A stretch of 64,000 nucleotides of DNA from contig NZ_JNLC01000018.1 in assembly GCF_000702305.1 (NCBI RefSeq), positions 1-64,000 of the forward strand. The letters are read 5' to 3'. This document shows, one piece after another, positions 34,089-42,743 of the stretch (within the stretch, counting starts at the first letter, position 1; each line of letters begins with the position of its first letter). The notes under the pieces were generated by a model. The model saw only the letters and a list, made by a program, of their open reading frames with translations, was not told where the DNA came from and made no database searches. Both the position numbers and the translations under genes were made by a program. Source of the stretch: Allobosea sp. 117 (GTDB lineage Bacteria > Pseudomonadota > Alphaproteobacteria > Rhizobiales > Xanthobacteraceae).

Positions 34089-35102
34089 CTATGCGAGCGC
34101 AAGGTCGATCGCCAGTGTGTCCAGCACGCGGCCAATCGGGTTGGCATAGGTCAGGCCGCGCCCGTTGGTGCCCCCGCGCTCGCTTCCGGCGAACAGGAGG
34201 CAGGCCGCGCGGCGCTTGTCGTCCAGTATGAGCGAGCCGGAATCACCGCCGCTGCTGAACGGGCCGTTGCCAAGCCCCTCAATCTCGATCTGATCGTCGA
34301 AAATGACTGTCCCCACGTCATATTCGATCGCCAGCCCGTCGACCTCGGTGGCCGTCACCCGGCCATGCGTCAGGCCGGTGGTGCGGCCGATCTTGACCAC
34401 CTCCTGTCCCGGCAAAAGCGGCTCGTTCCGCACGCCGGCCAGCGTGCCTATGTCGCGATAGCTGCCGACGAGGGCATCGACGCCTTCCGCCAGGGCCGCG
34501 ATCGCGGCATCGACATGGTTGGGCGTGCCGCTCTTGAGCGGCACCCAGTCGGCCAGCCGGCCCGCGACGTCGCGGGGCCGCCGGCCGCCGTCGTAGCGGC
34601 CCGGCTGCAGGATCGCGTCGCCGCGCCGCGCATTGTTCTCGTTGGCGAGCACGTGATTGTTGCTCAGCATCACCAGCTCGCCGTCGCGCCGACGGTTGGC
34701 GAAAGCGCCCAGCGTTCCGGCGGTAACGCGGAAATGCCCCACCGAGCTGCCGGCCTCCAGCGGCCGCAGCTTGGTGCGGTACCACGGCGTCGGCGCCTGC
34801 CCTCGGGCGATGCGCCCGACATAGCGGATGTCGATCTCGTTCTTGGCGAGCTTGCTGACATCCGTGATGAAGCTTTTGGTTTGCTCGAACGAATGTCGCT
34901 GAATGCGCAGGGCAAGCCGCACATCGCCAGCTTTCTTGCCCTGAATGATGCCCACCGCGACGGTCGGCTCGACGCCGGTGAGCTTGTTCACCGAGAACGT
35001 CGTAACCGAGAAGCCGCCCTCGGCGCGTATCGTCTCGTAGGCTGACGGAACGATGCGCGCGAGGATTTCCTGCTTGAGCTCCCGTGCCGATTTCAGCTGC
35101 AT
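34089..35102 (-). CDS. Cytoplasmic trypsin-like serine protease (S1-like)
   Basis: 337 residues, with no signal peptide. The N-terminal domain of about 115 residues is followed by a chymotrypsin-like core: H150 in MLSNNHVLANENN, D198 in PNHVDAAIAAL and S288 in FSSGGDSGSLILDD. Further family motifs are IGRTTGLTHGRV and LLFAGSERGG. All triad residues are present. The start at 35102 (MQLKSARELK) fits better than the in-frame ATG ten codons upstream, though ribosome sites are weak for both. It is transcribed with the small gene behind it. Substrate and role unknown. Confidence 0.8.
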   Translation of the reverse strand: MQLKSARELKQEILARIVPSAYETIRAEGGFSVTTFSVNKLTGVEPTVAVGIIQGKKAGDVRLALRIQRHSFEQTKSFITDVSKLAKNEIDIRYVGRIARGQAPTPWYRTKLRPLEAGSSVGHFRVTAGTLGAFANRRRDGELVMLSNNHVLANENNARRGDAILQPGRYDGGRRPRDVAGRLADWVPLKSGTPNHVDAAIAALAEGVDALVGSYRDIGTLAGVRNEPLLPGQEVVKIGRTTGLTHGRVTATEVDGLAIEYDVGTVIFDDQIEIEGLGNGPFSSGGDSGSLILDDKRRAACLLFAGSERGGTNGRGLTYANPIGRVLDTLAIDLALA

Positions 35103-35173
35103 GGCCCGCCCCGCGTTCGGAGCGGGCATCATACAGCCAAAGGCAGGGCCGGAAAGCCGGGCGCTTCCCGCGC

Positions 35174-37180
35174 CTAGACGTTGGCCTCAACCAGATCCGG
35201 CGGCGTCGCTTCCTTGACGAGCGCCGCGAGCGCCTCGTCGAGAGGTAGCGAGGTCTGGTTCGGCGAGCCGAGCCGGCGGACCGAGACGGTGCGCTCGGCC
35301 GCCTCCTTGCGCCCGACGACGATCAGCACCGGCACCTTGGCAAGCGAGTGCTCGCGGACCTTGTAATTGATCTTCTCGTTCCTGAGGTCCAGCTCAACCT
35401 TCAGCCCGAGGCGCTTCGCCGCCGCCGCAACCTCGGCAGCGTACTCGTCGCCCTCCGAGGTAATGGTCGCCACCACCGCCTGCACCGGCGCCAGCCAGAG
35501 CGGGAAATGCCCGGCGAAATGCTCGATCAATATGCCGGTAAAGCGCTCCATCGAGCCACAGATGGCGCGGTGGATCATCACCGGGGTCTTCTTGGTACCG
35601 TCCGCATCGACATAGAACGCGCCGAAGCGCTCCGGCAGGTTGAAGTCGACCTGCGTGGTGCCGCACTGCCATTCGCGGCCGATGGCGTCGCGCAGCGTGT
35701 ACTCGAACTTCGGGCCGTAGAACGCACCCTCGCCCGGCAGGATGTCGGTCTTGATGCGGTTGCCGGACTGAGCGGCGATGGTCTTGAGCACGCGCATCAT
35801 CACGTCCTCGGCGTGATCCCACACCTCGTCCGAGCCGACGCGCTTCTCCGGACGCGTGGAGAGCTTCACCACGATCTCGTCGAAACCGAAATCGGCATAG
35901 GTGGAGAGGATGAGGTCGTTGATCTTCAGGCACTCCGCCGCCATCTGCTCCTCGGTGCAGAAGATGTGGGCGTCGTCCTGGGTGAAGCCGCGCACGCGCA
36001 TCAGCCCGTGCAGCGCGCCGGACGGCTCATAGCGGTGCACGGCGCCGAATTCAGCAAGACGCATGGGTAGATCGCGGTAAGACTTCAAACCGTGCTTGAA
36101 GATCTGCACATGGCCGGGGCAGTTCATCGGCTTCAGCGCATAGACGCGGTCATTGTCCTCGGTGTCGCCGGCCGGCTGCACCTTGAACATGTTCTCCTTG
36201 TACCAGCCCCAATGGCCGGAGGTCTCCCACAGCGACTTGTCGAGCACCTGCGGGGCGTTGACCTCGCTGTAGTCCGCCGCGAGCCGCCGGCGCATATAGG
36301 CGACGAGACCCTGGAAGAGCGACCAGCCCTTCGGGTGCCAGAACACGACGCCCGGCCCCTCCTCCTGGAAGTGGAACAGGTCCATCTCCCGGCCGAGCCG
36401 GCGATGGTCGCGCTTCTCGGCCTCCTCGAGCTGGACGATATAGGCGTCGAGCTCTTCCTGCGTGCGCCAGGCGGTGCCGTAGATGCGGGTCAGCATCGGG
36501 TTGTTGGAATCGCCGCGCCAATAAGCGCCGGCCACCTTCATCAGCTTGAAGGCGCTGCCCACCTTGCCGACGCTCGGCATGTGCGGGCCGCGGCAGAGGT
36601 CGAACCACTCGCCCTGCTTGTAGATCTTGATCGACTGATCGGCGGGGATGGCGTCGACCAGCTCGACCTTGAAGGCCTCGCCCTTCTCCGCGAAGACGCG
36701 CTTTGCCTCGTCGCGGCTCCACACCTCCTTGGTGAAGGCCGCGTCGCGGGCGATGATCTCCTGCATCTTGCGCTCGATCGCCGGGAAATCCTCCAGCGAG
36801 AACGGCTCGTTGCGGAAGAAGTCGTAATAAAAGCCGTTCTCGATCACCGGGCCGATGGTCACCTGCGTGCCCGGCCACAGCGTCTGCACCGCTTCAGCCA
36901 GCACATGCGCGGCGTCGTGCCGGATCAGCTCCAGCGCCTCCGGGCTCTCGCGGGTGACGAGCTCGAATTTCGCGTCCTGCGTGATCGGGTCGGAAAGGTC
37001 GCTCAGCGTGCCGTCGAGCTTCATGGCGAGCGATTTTTTCGCCAAGGATTTGGCGATGGAGGCAGCGACCTCGGCGCCCGTGGTGCCGGAGGCATAGGCC
37101 CGGACGGCGCCATCGGGGAAGGTGAGATTCACAGTTGCCGGCTGGCCGGCAACGTTCTTGCTCGCGAGACTGTCGGACAT
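35174..37180 (-). CDS. thrS: Threonyl-tRNA synthetase
   Basis: A class II synthetase of 668 residues charging tRNA-Thr. Domains in order: TGS (about 20-80), editing domain with [12 protein letters not shown] (about 95), the second-additional domain, catalytic core with motif 2 [23 protein letters not shown] (residues about 390-412) and motif 3 region [16 protein letters not shown], then anticodon-binding domain. ATG 37180 has GGGAG upstream. It follows yidD on the same strand by 49 bases. No T-box-like leader was seen. Confidence 0.97.
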   Translation of the reverse strand: MSDSLASKNVAGQPATVNLTFPDGAVRAYASGTTGAEVAASIAKSLAKKSLAMKLDGTLSDLSDPITQDAKFELVTRESPEALELIRHDAAHVLAEAVQTLWPGTQVTIGPVIENGFYYDFFRNEPFSLEDFPAIERKMQEIIARDAAFTKEVWSRDEAKRVFAEKGEAFKVELVDAIPADQSIKIYKQGEWFDLCRGPHMPSVGKVGSAFKLMKVAGAYWRGDSNNPMLTRIYGTAWRTQEELDAYIVQLEEAEKRDHRRLGREMDLFHFQEEGPGVVFWHPKGWSLFQGLVAYMRRRLAADYSEVNAPQVLDKSLWETSGHWGWYKENMFKVQPAGDTEDNDRVYALKPMNCPGHVQIFKHGLKSYRDLPMRLAEFGAVHRYEPSGALHGLMRVRGFTQDDAHIFCTEEQMAAECLKINDLILSTYADFGFDEIVVKLSTRPEKRVGSDEVWDHAEDVMMRVLKTIAAQSGNRIKTDILPGEGAFYGPKFEYTLRDAIGREWQCGTTQVDFNLPERFGAFYVDADGTKKTPVMIHRAICGSMERFTGILIEHFAGHFPLWLAPVQAVVATITSEGDEYAAEVAAAAKRLGLKVELDLRNEKINYKVREHSLAKVPVLIVVGRKEAAERTVSVRRLGSPNQTSLPLDEALAALVKEATPPDLVEANV

Positions 37181-37229
37181 AAGCTTTTCTCCCGCCCACT
37201 CCTGCGAACCACGCAGGTAGGCTTGTTGG

Positions 37230-37547
37230 TCAATTGTCGCCGGCTCCCGCGCGTTTCGGGGTGCGGGCGTAGCGCCACGGCATATACCACGCCCCGTCGC
37301 GCGGCAATTCGACCGGAACCGCCTCATAGCCCGAGCCGCCCCAGGGATGGCACCGGCAGACCCGCCCGCCGGCCATCCAGCTCCCGGCCCAGACGCCGTG
37401 ACGCTCGATCGCCTCCTCGGCGAATTCCGAGCAGGTCGGCAGATAGCGGCACTGCCGGCCCATGAACATCGAGAAGGAGTAGCGATAGAGCCGGATCGGC
37501 ACCTTCAGCAGCAGGCGCGGCAGGCGGGAAAGCGTCGCGCCGTTCAT
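37230..37547 (-). CDS. yidD: Membrane protein insertion efficiency factor YidD
   Basis: 105 residues. Family core: [20 protein letters not shown] with [12 protein letters not shown] after it, and [15 protein letters not shown]. Conserved cysteines are present. YidD is a small inner-face protein that helps YidC insert membrane proteins. It is upstream of thrS on the same strand and likely co-transcribed. The C-terminus is somewhat longer than in Escherichia coli, with a charged tail. Confidence 0.93.
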   Translation of the reverse strand: MNGATLSRLPRLLLKVPIRLYRYSFSMFMGRQCRYLPTCSEFAEEAIERHGVWAGSWMAGGRVCRCHPWGGSGYEAVPVELPRDGAWYMPWRYARTPKRAGAGDN

Positions 37548-37630
37548 GGCGTCGCCCTCGCCGAGGGGAACGCACGCGCCTCGCGCGCATTTACCGAAGC
37601 CCGCTCAAAGGTCGTCAGGAGGCGCCCGCC

Positions 37631-38107
37631 ATGATCCGCATGCAAAGGACAGCTCCGGCGCTTTTCGCCGCCTTGATGCTCGCGGCTCCCGCTCTCGCGC
37701 AGAATGCGCCGCCCGTGCCGCCGGGAAAGCCCGCCGAGGCGCAGACGCCCACACCGCCCCAGCCACCCGCCAAAGGCACCGCTCCGGCGAACACCCCGGC
37801 TCCGGCCGCGCCGTCGCCACCCGGCGAAGCCGCGACGCCGGACGCCGAGATGGACCTCGTCGCCGCGTGCAAGGCGGAGGCCCTCGGCAAGCTGAAACAG
37901 AAGAGCCCCGAGATCGACGACATCTTCATTGATGTCGACGGGCTCACCGTCGCGGAGGCCGATGGCAGGCTCGGCGACACCGCGGTGAAGGGCGTGCTGA
38001 TGGGCGAGGCCTATATCCAACGCGACCGCTCCGACCGGGTGCACCGCTTCCTCTGCCTCACCGGAGACAAGGGCCAGGTGCTGTTCACCTTCTTCACCGA
38101 GCGCTGA
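37631..38107 (+). CDS. Secreted protein of unknown function
   Basis: 158 residues. A signal peptide (about 1-23, ending ALA) is followed by a Pro/Ala-rich linker (about 24-68) and a small folded domain of about 85 residues (CKAEALGKLKQKSPEID, VKGVLMGEAYIQRDRSDRVH, LCLTGDKGQVLFTFFTER) with two cysteines that could form a disulfide. AGGAGG lies nine bases before ATG 37631. No family is recognised; likely periplasmic. Confidence 0.7.
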   Translation: MIRMQRTAPALFAALMLAAPALAQNAPPVPPGKPAEAQTPTPPQPPAKGTAPANTPAPAAPSPPGEAATPDAEMDLVAACKAEALGKLKQKSPEIDDIFIDVDGLTVAEADGRLGDTAVKGVLMGEAYIQRDRSDRVHRFLCLTGDKGQVLFTFFTER

Positions 38108-38116
38108 AGCGTGGCC

Positions 38117-38563
38117 TTACTCGGCCGCAGCGCGCTCGCGCGCCTCGATCTGGTCGACCGCGTCGACCACCGCGTCGAAAGTCAGCATGGTGGAGGCATG
38201 GCGCGCCTTGTAGTCGCGCACCGGCTCCAGCACGGCGAGCTCCGCCCAGCGGCCGGAAGGCGGCTCGCCGCCCTCCTTCAACATGCGGCGCATCGTCTCG
38301 CGTACCGCGCGCAGCTCGTCGGCGGTTGAGCCGACGACGAGCCCGGCCATGATGGAGGAGGAGGCCTGCCCGAGCGCGCAGGCGCGCACTTCATGGGCGA
38401 AATCGCTCACCTTCCCGTCGCGCATGGAAAGATCGATGGTTACGGTGGAGCCGCAAAGCTTGGAATGCGCGGTTGCAGTCGCATCGGGGGAGGCAAGACG
38501 CCCCAATCGTGGTATGTCGGCCGCAAGCTCGAGTATGCGGCGATTATAGACTTCGTTCAGCAT
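38117..38563 (-). CDS. Iron-sulfur cluster assembly scaffold protein (IscU/SufU-like)
   Basis: 148 residues with the NifU-N fold. Two of the usual three cluster cysteines are visible: C37 in AHSKLCGSTV and C62 in RACALGQASSSIM. At the third IscU cysteine position the sequence is ARHASTML (Ser/Thr instead of Cys), which I believe is common in alphaproteobacterial members. Aspartate usually next to the first Cys is also altered. The start at 38563 (MLNEVYNRR) fits the family. It is divergent from folE, 230 bases apart. Confidence 0.85.
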   Translation of the reverse strand: MLNEVYNRRILELAADIPRLGRLASPDATATAHSKLCGSTVTIDLSMRDGKVSDFAHEVRACALGQASSSIMAGLVVGSTADELRAVRETMRRMLKEGGEPPSGRWAELAVLEPVRDYKARHASTMLTFDAVVDAVDQIEARERAAAE

Positions 38564-38793
38564 GCCCTGCCCATCCGTCCCGGAGCCTTGCGGCAATATT
38601 GCAGCCTCTGGCCGGAGCCTTATATAGGTTGCCGAGTTGGTGCACGAAAGCGGACGGCGCGAGCCGTTTCGGTTTGGTGGTCAATTTGTCAGAGTACGGG
38701 CTGAGCCGGACGGCTTCAGGTCGCGTACATGACGAGAAAAACCGGTGACACCCCGGCGCCCCGGTCAATAGGCGCCGTCGAACGGAGTTCGTC

Positions 38794-39453
38794 ATGGATG
38801 CCGTGCTGAAGTCGTTGATGCAGAGTGCCCAGGCCGAGGCGGCCAGAGCTGGTACCCCGAAGGCCGATGGCGCCGTAAAGCGTCCCTCCCAGGAGGAAGC
38901 CGAAGCAGCGGTGCGCACGTTGATCGCCTGGGCAGGCGACGATCCGGACCGCGAGGGCTTGCTCGACACGCCCCAGCGGGTGGTGCGCGCCTATGAGGAG
39001 CTCTATGCCGGCTATCGCGTGCCGCCGGAGAGCGTGCTCGACCGTACCTTCGGCGAGATCGCCAATTTCGACGACATCGTCGTCGTGCGCGACATCCCGT
39101 TCTATTCGCATTGCGAGCACCACATGGTGCCGTTCTCGGGCAAGGCGCACATCGCCTATTTCCCGGTCGAGCGGGTGGTCGGCCTGTCCAAGCTCGCCCG
39201 TGTGGTCGAACTCTACGGACGCCGCCTGCAGACGCAGGAGCGCCTCACCGCACAGATCGTCGGCGCCATCGACGAGGCGCTGAAGCCGCGCGGCATTGCC
39301 GTGATGGTCGAGGCCGAGCACCTCTGCATGGCCATGCGCGGCGTGCAGAAGCCGGGTGTGTCGACCGTCACCACCCAATTCACCGGTGTGTTCCGCGACG
39401 ATCCGCAGGAGCAGATCCGCTTCCTCAGCCTCGTGCGCGGCGTGCGCCCGTGA
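38794..39453 (+). CDS. folE: GTP cyclohydrolase I
   Basis: A 219-residue enzyme forming 7,8-dihydroneopterin triphosphate, the first step of folate synthesis. The zinc and active-site motif is [20 protein letters not shown]; further motifs are [20 protein letters not shown] and [13 protein letters not shown] with the third zinc cysteine. The N-terminal 35 residues are variable. hisI follows after 31 bases and may be in the same transcript. Confidence 0.97.
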   Translation: MDAVLKSLMQSAQAEAARAGTPKADGAVKRPSQEEAEAAVRTLIAWAGDDPDREGLLDTPQRVVRAYEELYAGYRVPPESVLDRTFGEIANFDDIVVVRDIPFYSHCEHHMVPFSGKAHIAYFPVERVVGLSKLARVVELYGRRLQTQERLTAQIVGAIDEALKPRGIAVMVEAEHLCMAMRGVQKPGVSTVTTQFTGVFRDDPQEQIRFLSLVRGVRP

Positions 39454-39484
39454 CGGCGGGACGCGGCTCTCAGGAATATTTGCC

Positions 39485-39991
39485 GTGACCGACGTCCCTG
39501 CCCTCTTCGCGCCGCCCGCCGGCAAGCGCGAGACTGAGGAGGGCGATCGCCTCACGCCGAAATTCGATGCCAGCGGCCTGATCACCGCGGTCACGGTCGA
39601 TGCCGGGACCGGCGACGTGCTGATGGTCGCGCACATGAACGCGCAGGCGCTGGCGCTCACCATCGAGACCGGCGTGGCGCATTATTTCAGCCGCTCGCGC
39701 GGCCGACTCTGGAAGAAGGGCGAGGAGAGCGGGCAGGTCCAGAGCGTCGTCGAGCTCAGGGTCGACTGCGACCAGGACGCGGTCGTGCTGCGGGTCGAAA
39801 TGGCGGAACTCGGCACGGGCACTCCCGGCGCCGCCTGCCACACCGGGCACCGCTCCTGCTTCTTCCGCTCGGTGCCGCTCGGCGCGCGTCCCTCGCCGGA
39901 GCTGAAGCTCACCGTCAATGACGGCGGCAGGCTGTTCGATCCCGCCACCGTCTACGGCACGCCGAAGAAGACCGACGAACCGCGCTTCTGA
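39485..39991 (+). CDS. hisI: Phosphoribosyl-AMP cyclohydrolase
   Basis: A 168-residue histidine biosynthesis enzyme (third step). Metal-site motifs are [13 protein letters not shown] and [12 protein letters not shown]; upstream [11 protein letters not shown] is conserved. Start GTG 39485 (VTDVPALF) is chosen because the frame upstream runs into folE. The C-terminus has a tail of about 40 residues, usual in alphaproteobacteria. No hisE fusion. Confidence 0.95.
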   Translation: MTDVPALFAPPAGKRETEEGDRLTPKFDASGLITAVTVDAGTGDVLMVAHMNAQALALTIETGVAHYFSRSRGRLWKKGEESGQVQSVVELRVDCDQDAVVLRVEMAELGTGTPGAACHTGHRSCFFRSVPLGARPSPELKLTVNDGGRLFDPATVYGTPKKTDEPRF

Positions 39992-40019
39992 CCATTCATC
40001 CAATCGGCCTGATGATCCG

Positions 40020-40451
40020 TCAGGTCGACATGATGTATTCGCGCATGGCGTGGCTCTCGCGCTCCATTTCCGCGAGACGCTCCTTCACCACGTCGCCGAT
40101 CGAGATGATGCCGATCAGCCGCCCGTCGCGCACCACCGGCACATGCCGGAACCGCCCGGACGTCATGTTTTCCATGAGCTGCGGCACCGTCTGGGCCTCG
40201 TCGCAGGTCACCACCTTGCGCGTCATGATCGCGGACACCGGCTCGTCGAGCCGCCCCGGCCCGTCCGTGCCGACCACCCGCACGACGTCGCGTTCGGACA
40301 GGATGCCGACCACGCGGCGATCCGCATCGGTCACCACCACGGCACCGATACGGTGTTCCGCAAGCAGGCGGGCGGCATCGCGCAGCAACAGGTCGGGTGT
40401 CACCGTCAGGACGTCGTGACCCTTCCCGTCGAGAATCGCTCGCACTGTCAT
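40020..40451 (-). CDS. CBS domain-pair protein
   Basis: 143 residues made of two CBS motifs: MTVRAILDGKGHDVLTVTPD to about residue 65 and VSAIMTRKVVTCDEAQTVPQ to about 130, with RFRHVPVVRDGRLIGIISIGD in the second. Such modules bind adenosine nucleotides or NAD(H). GAGGAGA sits just before ATG 40451. No partner enzyme is fused. Single gene. Confidence 0.92.
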   Translation of the reverse strand: MTVRAILDGKGHDVLTVTPDLLLRDAARLLAEHRIGAVVVTDADRRVVGILSERDVVRVVGTDGPGRLDEPVSAIMTRKVVTCDEAQTVPQLMENMTSGRFRHVPVVRDGRLIGIISIGDVVKERLAEMERESHAMREYIMST

Positions 40452-40589
40452 ATCGTTTCTCCTCACCAGCCGGACCGCGATCGGAAACCCGTCGCGCCTT
40501 GTTGTTGGGTGCCGCCTCGCGGCGTTCCCTTGTGAGAATGATTGATCGTTACGCTGCGTAGGGCAATAGCGGCGGCGCGATTGCAGCCG

Positions 40590-41456
40590 TCAATAAGGCT
40601 CGCCCGGCGAGACCGGCTCTCGCCGCGAACGCTGCACGGGATCGAACAGCGGAAAGAGCAGCAGCCCGGCAATGAAGCCGCCGATATGCGCCTGCCAGGC
40701 CACCGTCGCATCGGCGCTGCCAGTCGGGGCGCCGAGCCCGAAGGCGAGGTTGATCACGAACCACACGGCGACGAATCCGATCACGCGCCGGTCCCGCATC
40801 ACCGTCGAGAGCGGGGCGGCCGGCGCCCGCACCGTGTATTCGAATCCGGCCGGGCCGAGACCGGAAAAGCCGTGCGCGGCGAAGACGAAGCGGATCGCCG
40901 CGGCCATGCAGCCGGAGATCGCCGCGGAGGCGCCGATCATCGGCACCAGCTCGCCGGTATGGGTCAGCAGATGCAGCCCCGCGCCCGCCGCCGCCGTGAC
41001 CGCGAAGAAGGCGAGGAAGCGCACGGCGCCGAAGCGGCGCGCCACCGGGCTGCCGAACGCCACGAGCCAGAGCAGGTTCACCCCGATATGGGTGACGTCA
41101 CCATGCAGGAAGGCATAGGAGACGAAGGTCCACACATCCGCCCCGACGCCGCCTGGCAGCACGCCGTCCGAAAGGATCGACGGGTCATAGCGGGCCGGGA
41201 TGAAGGCGAACAGCGCGAGGATGTCGATGTCGGTATCCGCGCTCACCAGCGCGCGCAGGCCATGCACGGCAAGCATCAGCGCGGCCAGGACGGTGATCAC
41301 CGCAGGCACGTTGAAGATGGGCTGACGCCCCGGGACTGCGGCGTTGGTTCGGTCGAGCACGCCGATCACATAGGCCGGCGCGTCACGCCCGGCAAGCGGC
41401 AACTCACGCAGCCGTGCGCGGCAATCCGACGGGCGGACGAGCGGAACGAAGGGCAA
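40590..41456 (-). CDS. Rhomboid-family intramembrane serine protease
   Basis: 288 residues, six or seven membrane helices. The catalytic serine is in MIGASAAISGCMAAA (GASAAISG), and the histidine in AWQAHIGGFIAGLL; HGDVTHIGVNLLWL in the second helix is the usual HN motif. The frame opens with TTG at 41456, inside the T-run of a terminator, which is unlikely as a true start; GTG at 41369 just before the first helix (QPIFNVPAVITVL) is an alternative. It is the only gene downstream of the leader RNA candidate. Confidence 0.85.
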   Translation of the reverse strand: MPFVPLVRPSDCRARLRELPLAGRDAPAYVIGVLDRTNAAVPGRQPIFNVPAVITVLAALMLAVHGLRALVSADTDIDILALFAFIPARYDPSILSDGVLPGGVGADVWTFVSYAFLHGDVTHIGVNLLWLVAFGSPVARRFGAVRFLAFFAVTAAAGAGLHLLTHTGELVPMIGASAAISGCMAAAIRFVFAAHGFSGLGPAGFEYTVRAPAAPLSTVMRDRRVIGFVAVWFVINLAFGLGAPTGSADATVAWQAHIGGFIAGLLLFPLFDPVQRSRREPVSPGEPY

Positions 41457-41484
41457 AAAAGAAGGGGAGAGCTTAGCTCTCCCC
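41454..41484 (-). terminator. Rho-independent terminator or attenuator before the rhomboid gene
   Basis: Stem GGGGAGAGC/GCTCTCCCC (9 bp perfect; 41464-41472 with 41476-41484), 3-nt loop, then TTCTTTTTT on the minus strand. It lies between the 12-codon peptide and the rhomboid gene. No ordinary gene precedes it on this strand, so it ends a small RNA or controls the rhomboid gene. Confidence 0.75.
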
Positions 41485-41605
41485 TGGTCGATGCGGAATG
41501 CGTCCGGTCATGCCGGCTCCTGTCGCTTCCCGCCTCCCATGTTTCGGAGGATGCCGCCGCTCGCGTATGGCGGCATCCCGAATTGCAGTCAGTGGATGAG
41601 CCAAG
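41464..41605 (-). ncRNA. Candidate small RNA or 5' leader
   Basis: Within the 371-base gap between the rhomboid and PilZ genes the minus strand contains a 10-bp perfect hairpin (41549-41558 with 41569-41578), then an AGGAG site with a 12-codon reading frame, then the terminator hairpin. A possible -10 (CTATCT) is at about 41606-41611. The layout is that of an attenuator leader or an sRNA of about 140 nt. I do not recognise a known family. Confidence 0.4.
41473..41511 (-). CDS. Possible 12-residue leader peptide
   Basis: ATG at 41511 preceded by AGGAG at a five-base spacing encodes MTGRIPHRPGES and stops at TAA lying exactly in the terminator loop (41473-41475). A ribosome ending there would cover the 5' arm as the hairpin forms. 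Very short, so the coding evidence is weak. Confidence 0.3.
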   Translation of the reverse strand: MTGRIPHRPGES

Positions 41606-41756
41606 AGATAGCATGCCCGCCGACCGCGCCAACCCGGACGGCTCGTCAACCTTCCATTAAAGTTAACGGTCCCCTGCCCTGGCATTCCCGTCTTTGTGGC
41701 GGCTGGACCGGCTGCAAAGGCAATGATGCGAAATTGTGGCATGATTAACTGTTATC

Positions 41757-41771
41757 CTAACGCACCGTTAA
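41757..41771. promoter_or_regulatory. CtrA-like site upstream of the PilZ gene
   Basis: CTAA-N7-TTAA, one mismatch from TTAA-N7-TTAA, in an AT-rich stretch 57 bases before the PilZ start. Nearby TTAAC words add some support. Confidence 0.3.
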
Positions 41772-41827
41772 ACTAACGCCCTGCATAGTTTTCCCATTGC
41801 TCATGGTCACAGGATTCTTCGGCCGTC

Positions 41828-42436
41828 ATGAACGAAGCTCAGCGAGCGCTCATCCTGCCGATCTCGGACGAACGTCGGCGGCACCAGCGGGTTCGCGTCG
41901 CTATTCTTGGGCGCTTCATGCTTGAGGACCGTCGGGAGTTTCCCTGCCAGACCATCAACATGTCGCCGGGCGGCGTGGCCATGGCGACGCCGGTGCTCGG
42001 CCGCGTCGGCGAGCGGGTGGTCGCCTATCTCGATCATGTCGGCCGCATCGAGGGCGTCGTGGTCCGCCAGTTCGAGCGCGGCTTCGCCATGTCCGTCTGG
42101 GCGACGCTGCGCCGGCGCGACAAGCTCGCCGAGCAACTGACCTGGCTCGCCAACCGCGAAATGCTCGGCCTGCCGGAAGGCCGCCGGCACGAGCGCAGCG
42201 CCCCGCAGGAGCCGGTCTCCACCCTGGTGCTGCCGGACGGCGTCGAGGTGAGCTGCCGCGTCATCGACGTCTCGCTCTCCGGCGCCGGCATCGCCAGCGA
42301 CCTGCGTCCGCCGATCGGCACGGTGGTGATGCTGGGCAAGACGCCCGGCAAGGTGGTGCGCCACCTCGACAACGGCTTCGGCATCGAGTTCATCCGGCTC
42401 GTCGACGAGCAGCCCGACGGCAAGCCGCAGCTCTAG
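41828..42436 (+). CDS. Tandem PilZ-domain protein
   Basis: 202 residues. The first PilZ domain (about 15-100) has the c-di-GMP-binding pieces RRRHQRVRV and NMSPGGVAMATP (RxxxR and N/DxSxxG). The second (about 125-195) has VIDVSLSGAGIASDLR but no clear RxxxR motif, so only the first may bind c-di-GMP. FGIEFIRL ends it. No enzymatic or membrane part. It is upstream of a transglutaminase-like peptidase gene, a pair I associate with Hyphomicrobiales. Confidence 0.87.
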   Translation: MNEAQRALILPISDERRRHQRVRVAILGRFMLEDRREFPCQTINMSPGGVAMATPVLGRVGERVVAYLDHVGRIEGVVVRQFERGFAMSVWATLRRRDKLAEQLTWLANREMLGLPEGRRHERSAPQEPVSTLVLPDGVEVSCRVIDVSLSGAGIASDLRPPIGTVVMLGKTPGKVVRHLDNGFGIEFIRLVDEQPDGKPQL

Positions 42437-42743
42437 AAGCCTGCTCCGCAGCCCTCTGAGATAACCCGACGCGTTGGCAGCCCGCCGCGCGCAGGTCCGG
42501 TGCGACGCCGCGCATGGCGTGCGAGCCGATGTAGATTCCCTCCTCGCATCGCCTCGCGCATCGTCCGCCGCTCGGTCAACGCGACCTGTCCCCGCATCCT
42601 TAACGGGATATTCTTGGTTAATGCCAAGCAAAACAGGCGTTAACAATTCCTGTTTCAGGTATATCGGAATTACATCTCAAGCTTAGATCGGGATAAAAGC
42701 GCGTCTGCCAATATGGCCTCATCGACAGGGGATGAGGTACGCG
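42437..42743. other. AT-rich regulatory region before the cysteine peptidase gene
   Basis: 307 bases without a gene. The last 150 are AT-rich and carry two inverted repeats: CTTGG-N6-CCAAG (42613-42628) and AAACAGG-N11-CCTGTTT (42631-42655), the latter enclosing GTTAAC. This is the probable promoter and operator region of the peptidase gene. Confidence 0.5.

Noticed and set aside
35102-35132. Upstream ATG as start of the trypsin-like protease
   Set aside because: The extra ten residues do not resemble a signal peptide and no better ribosome site is seen; kept only as an alternative.
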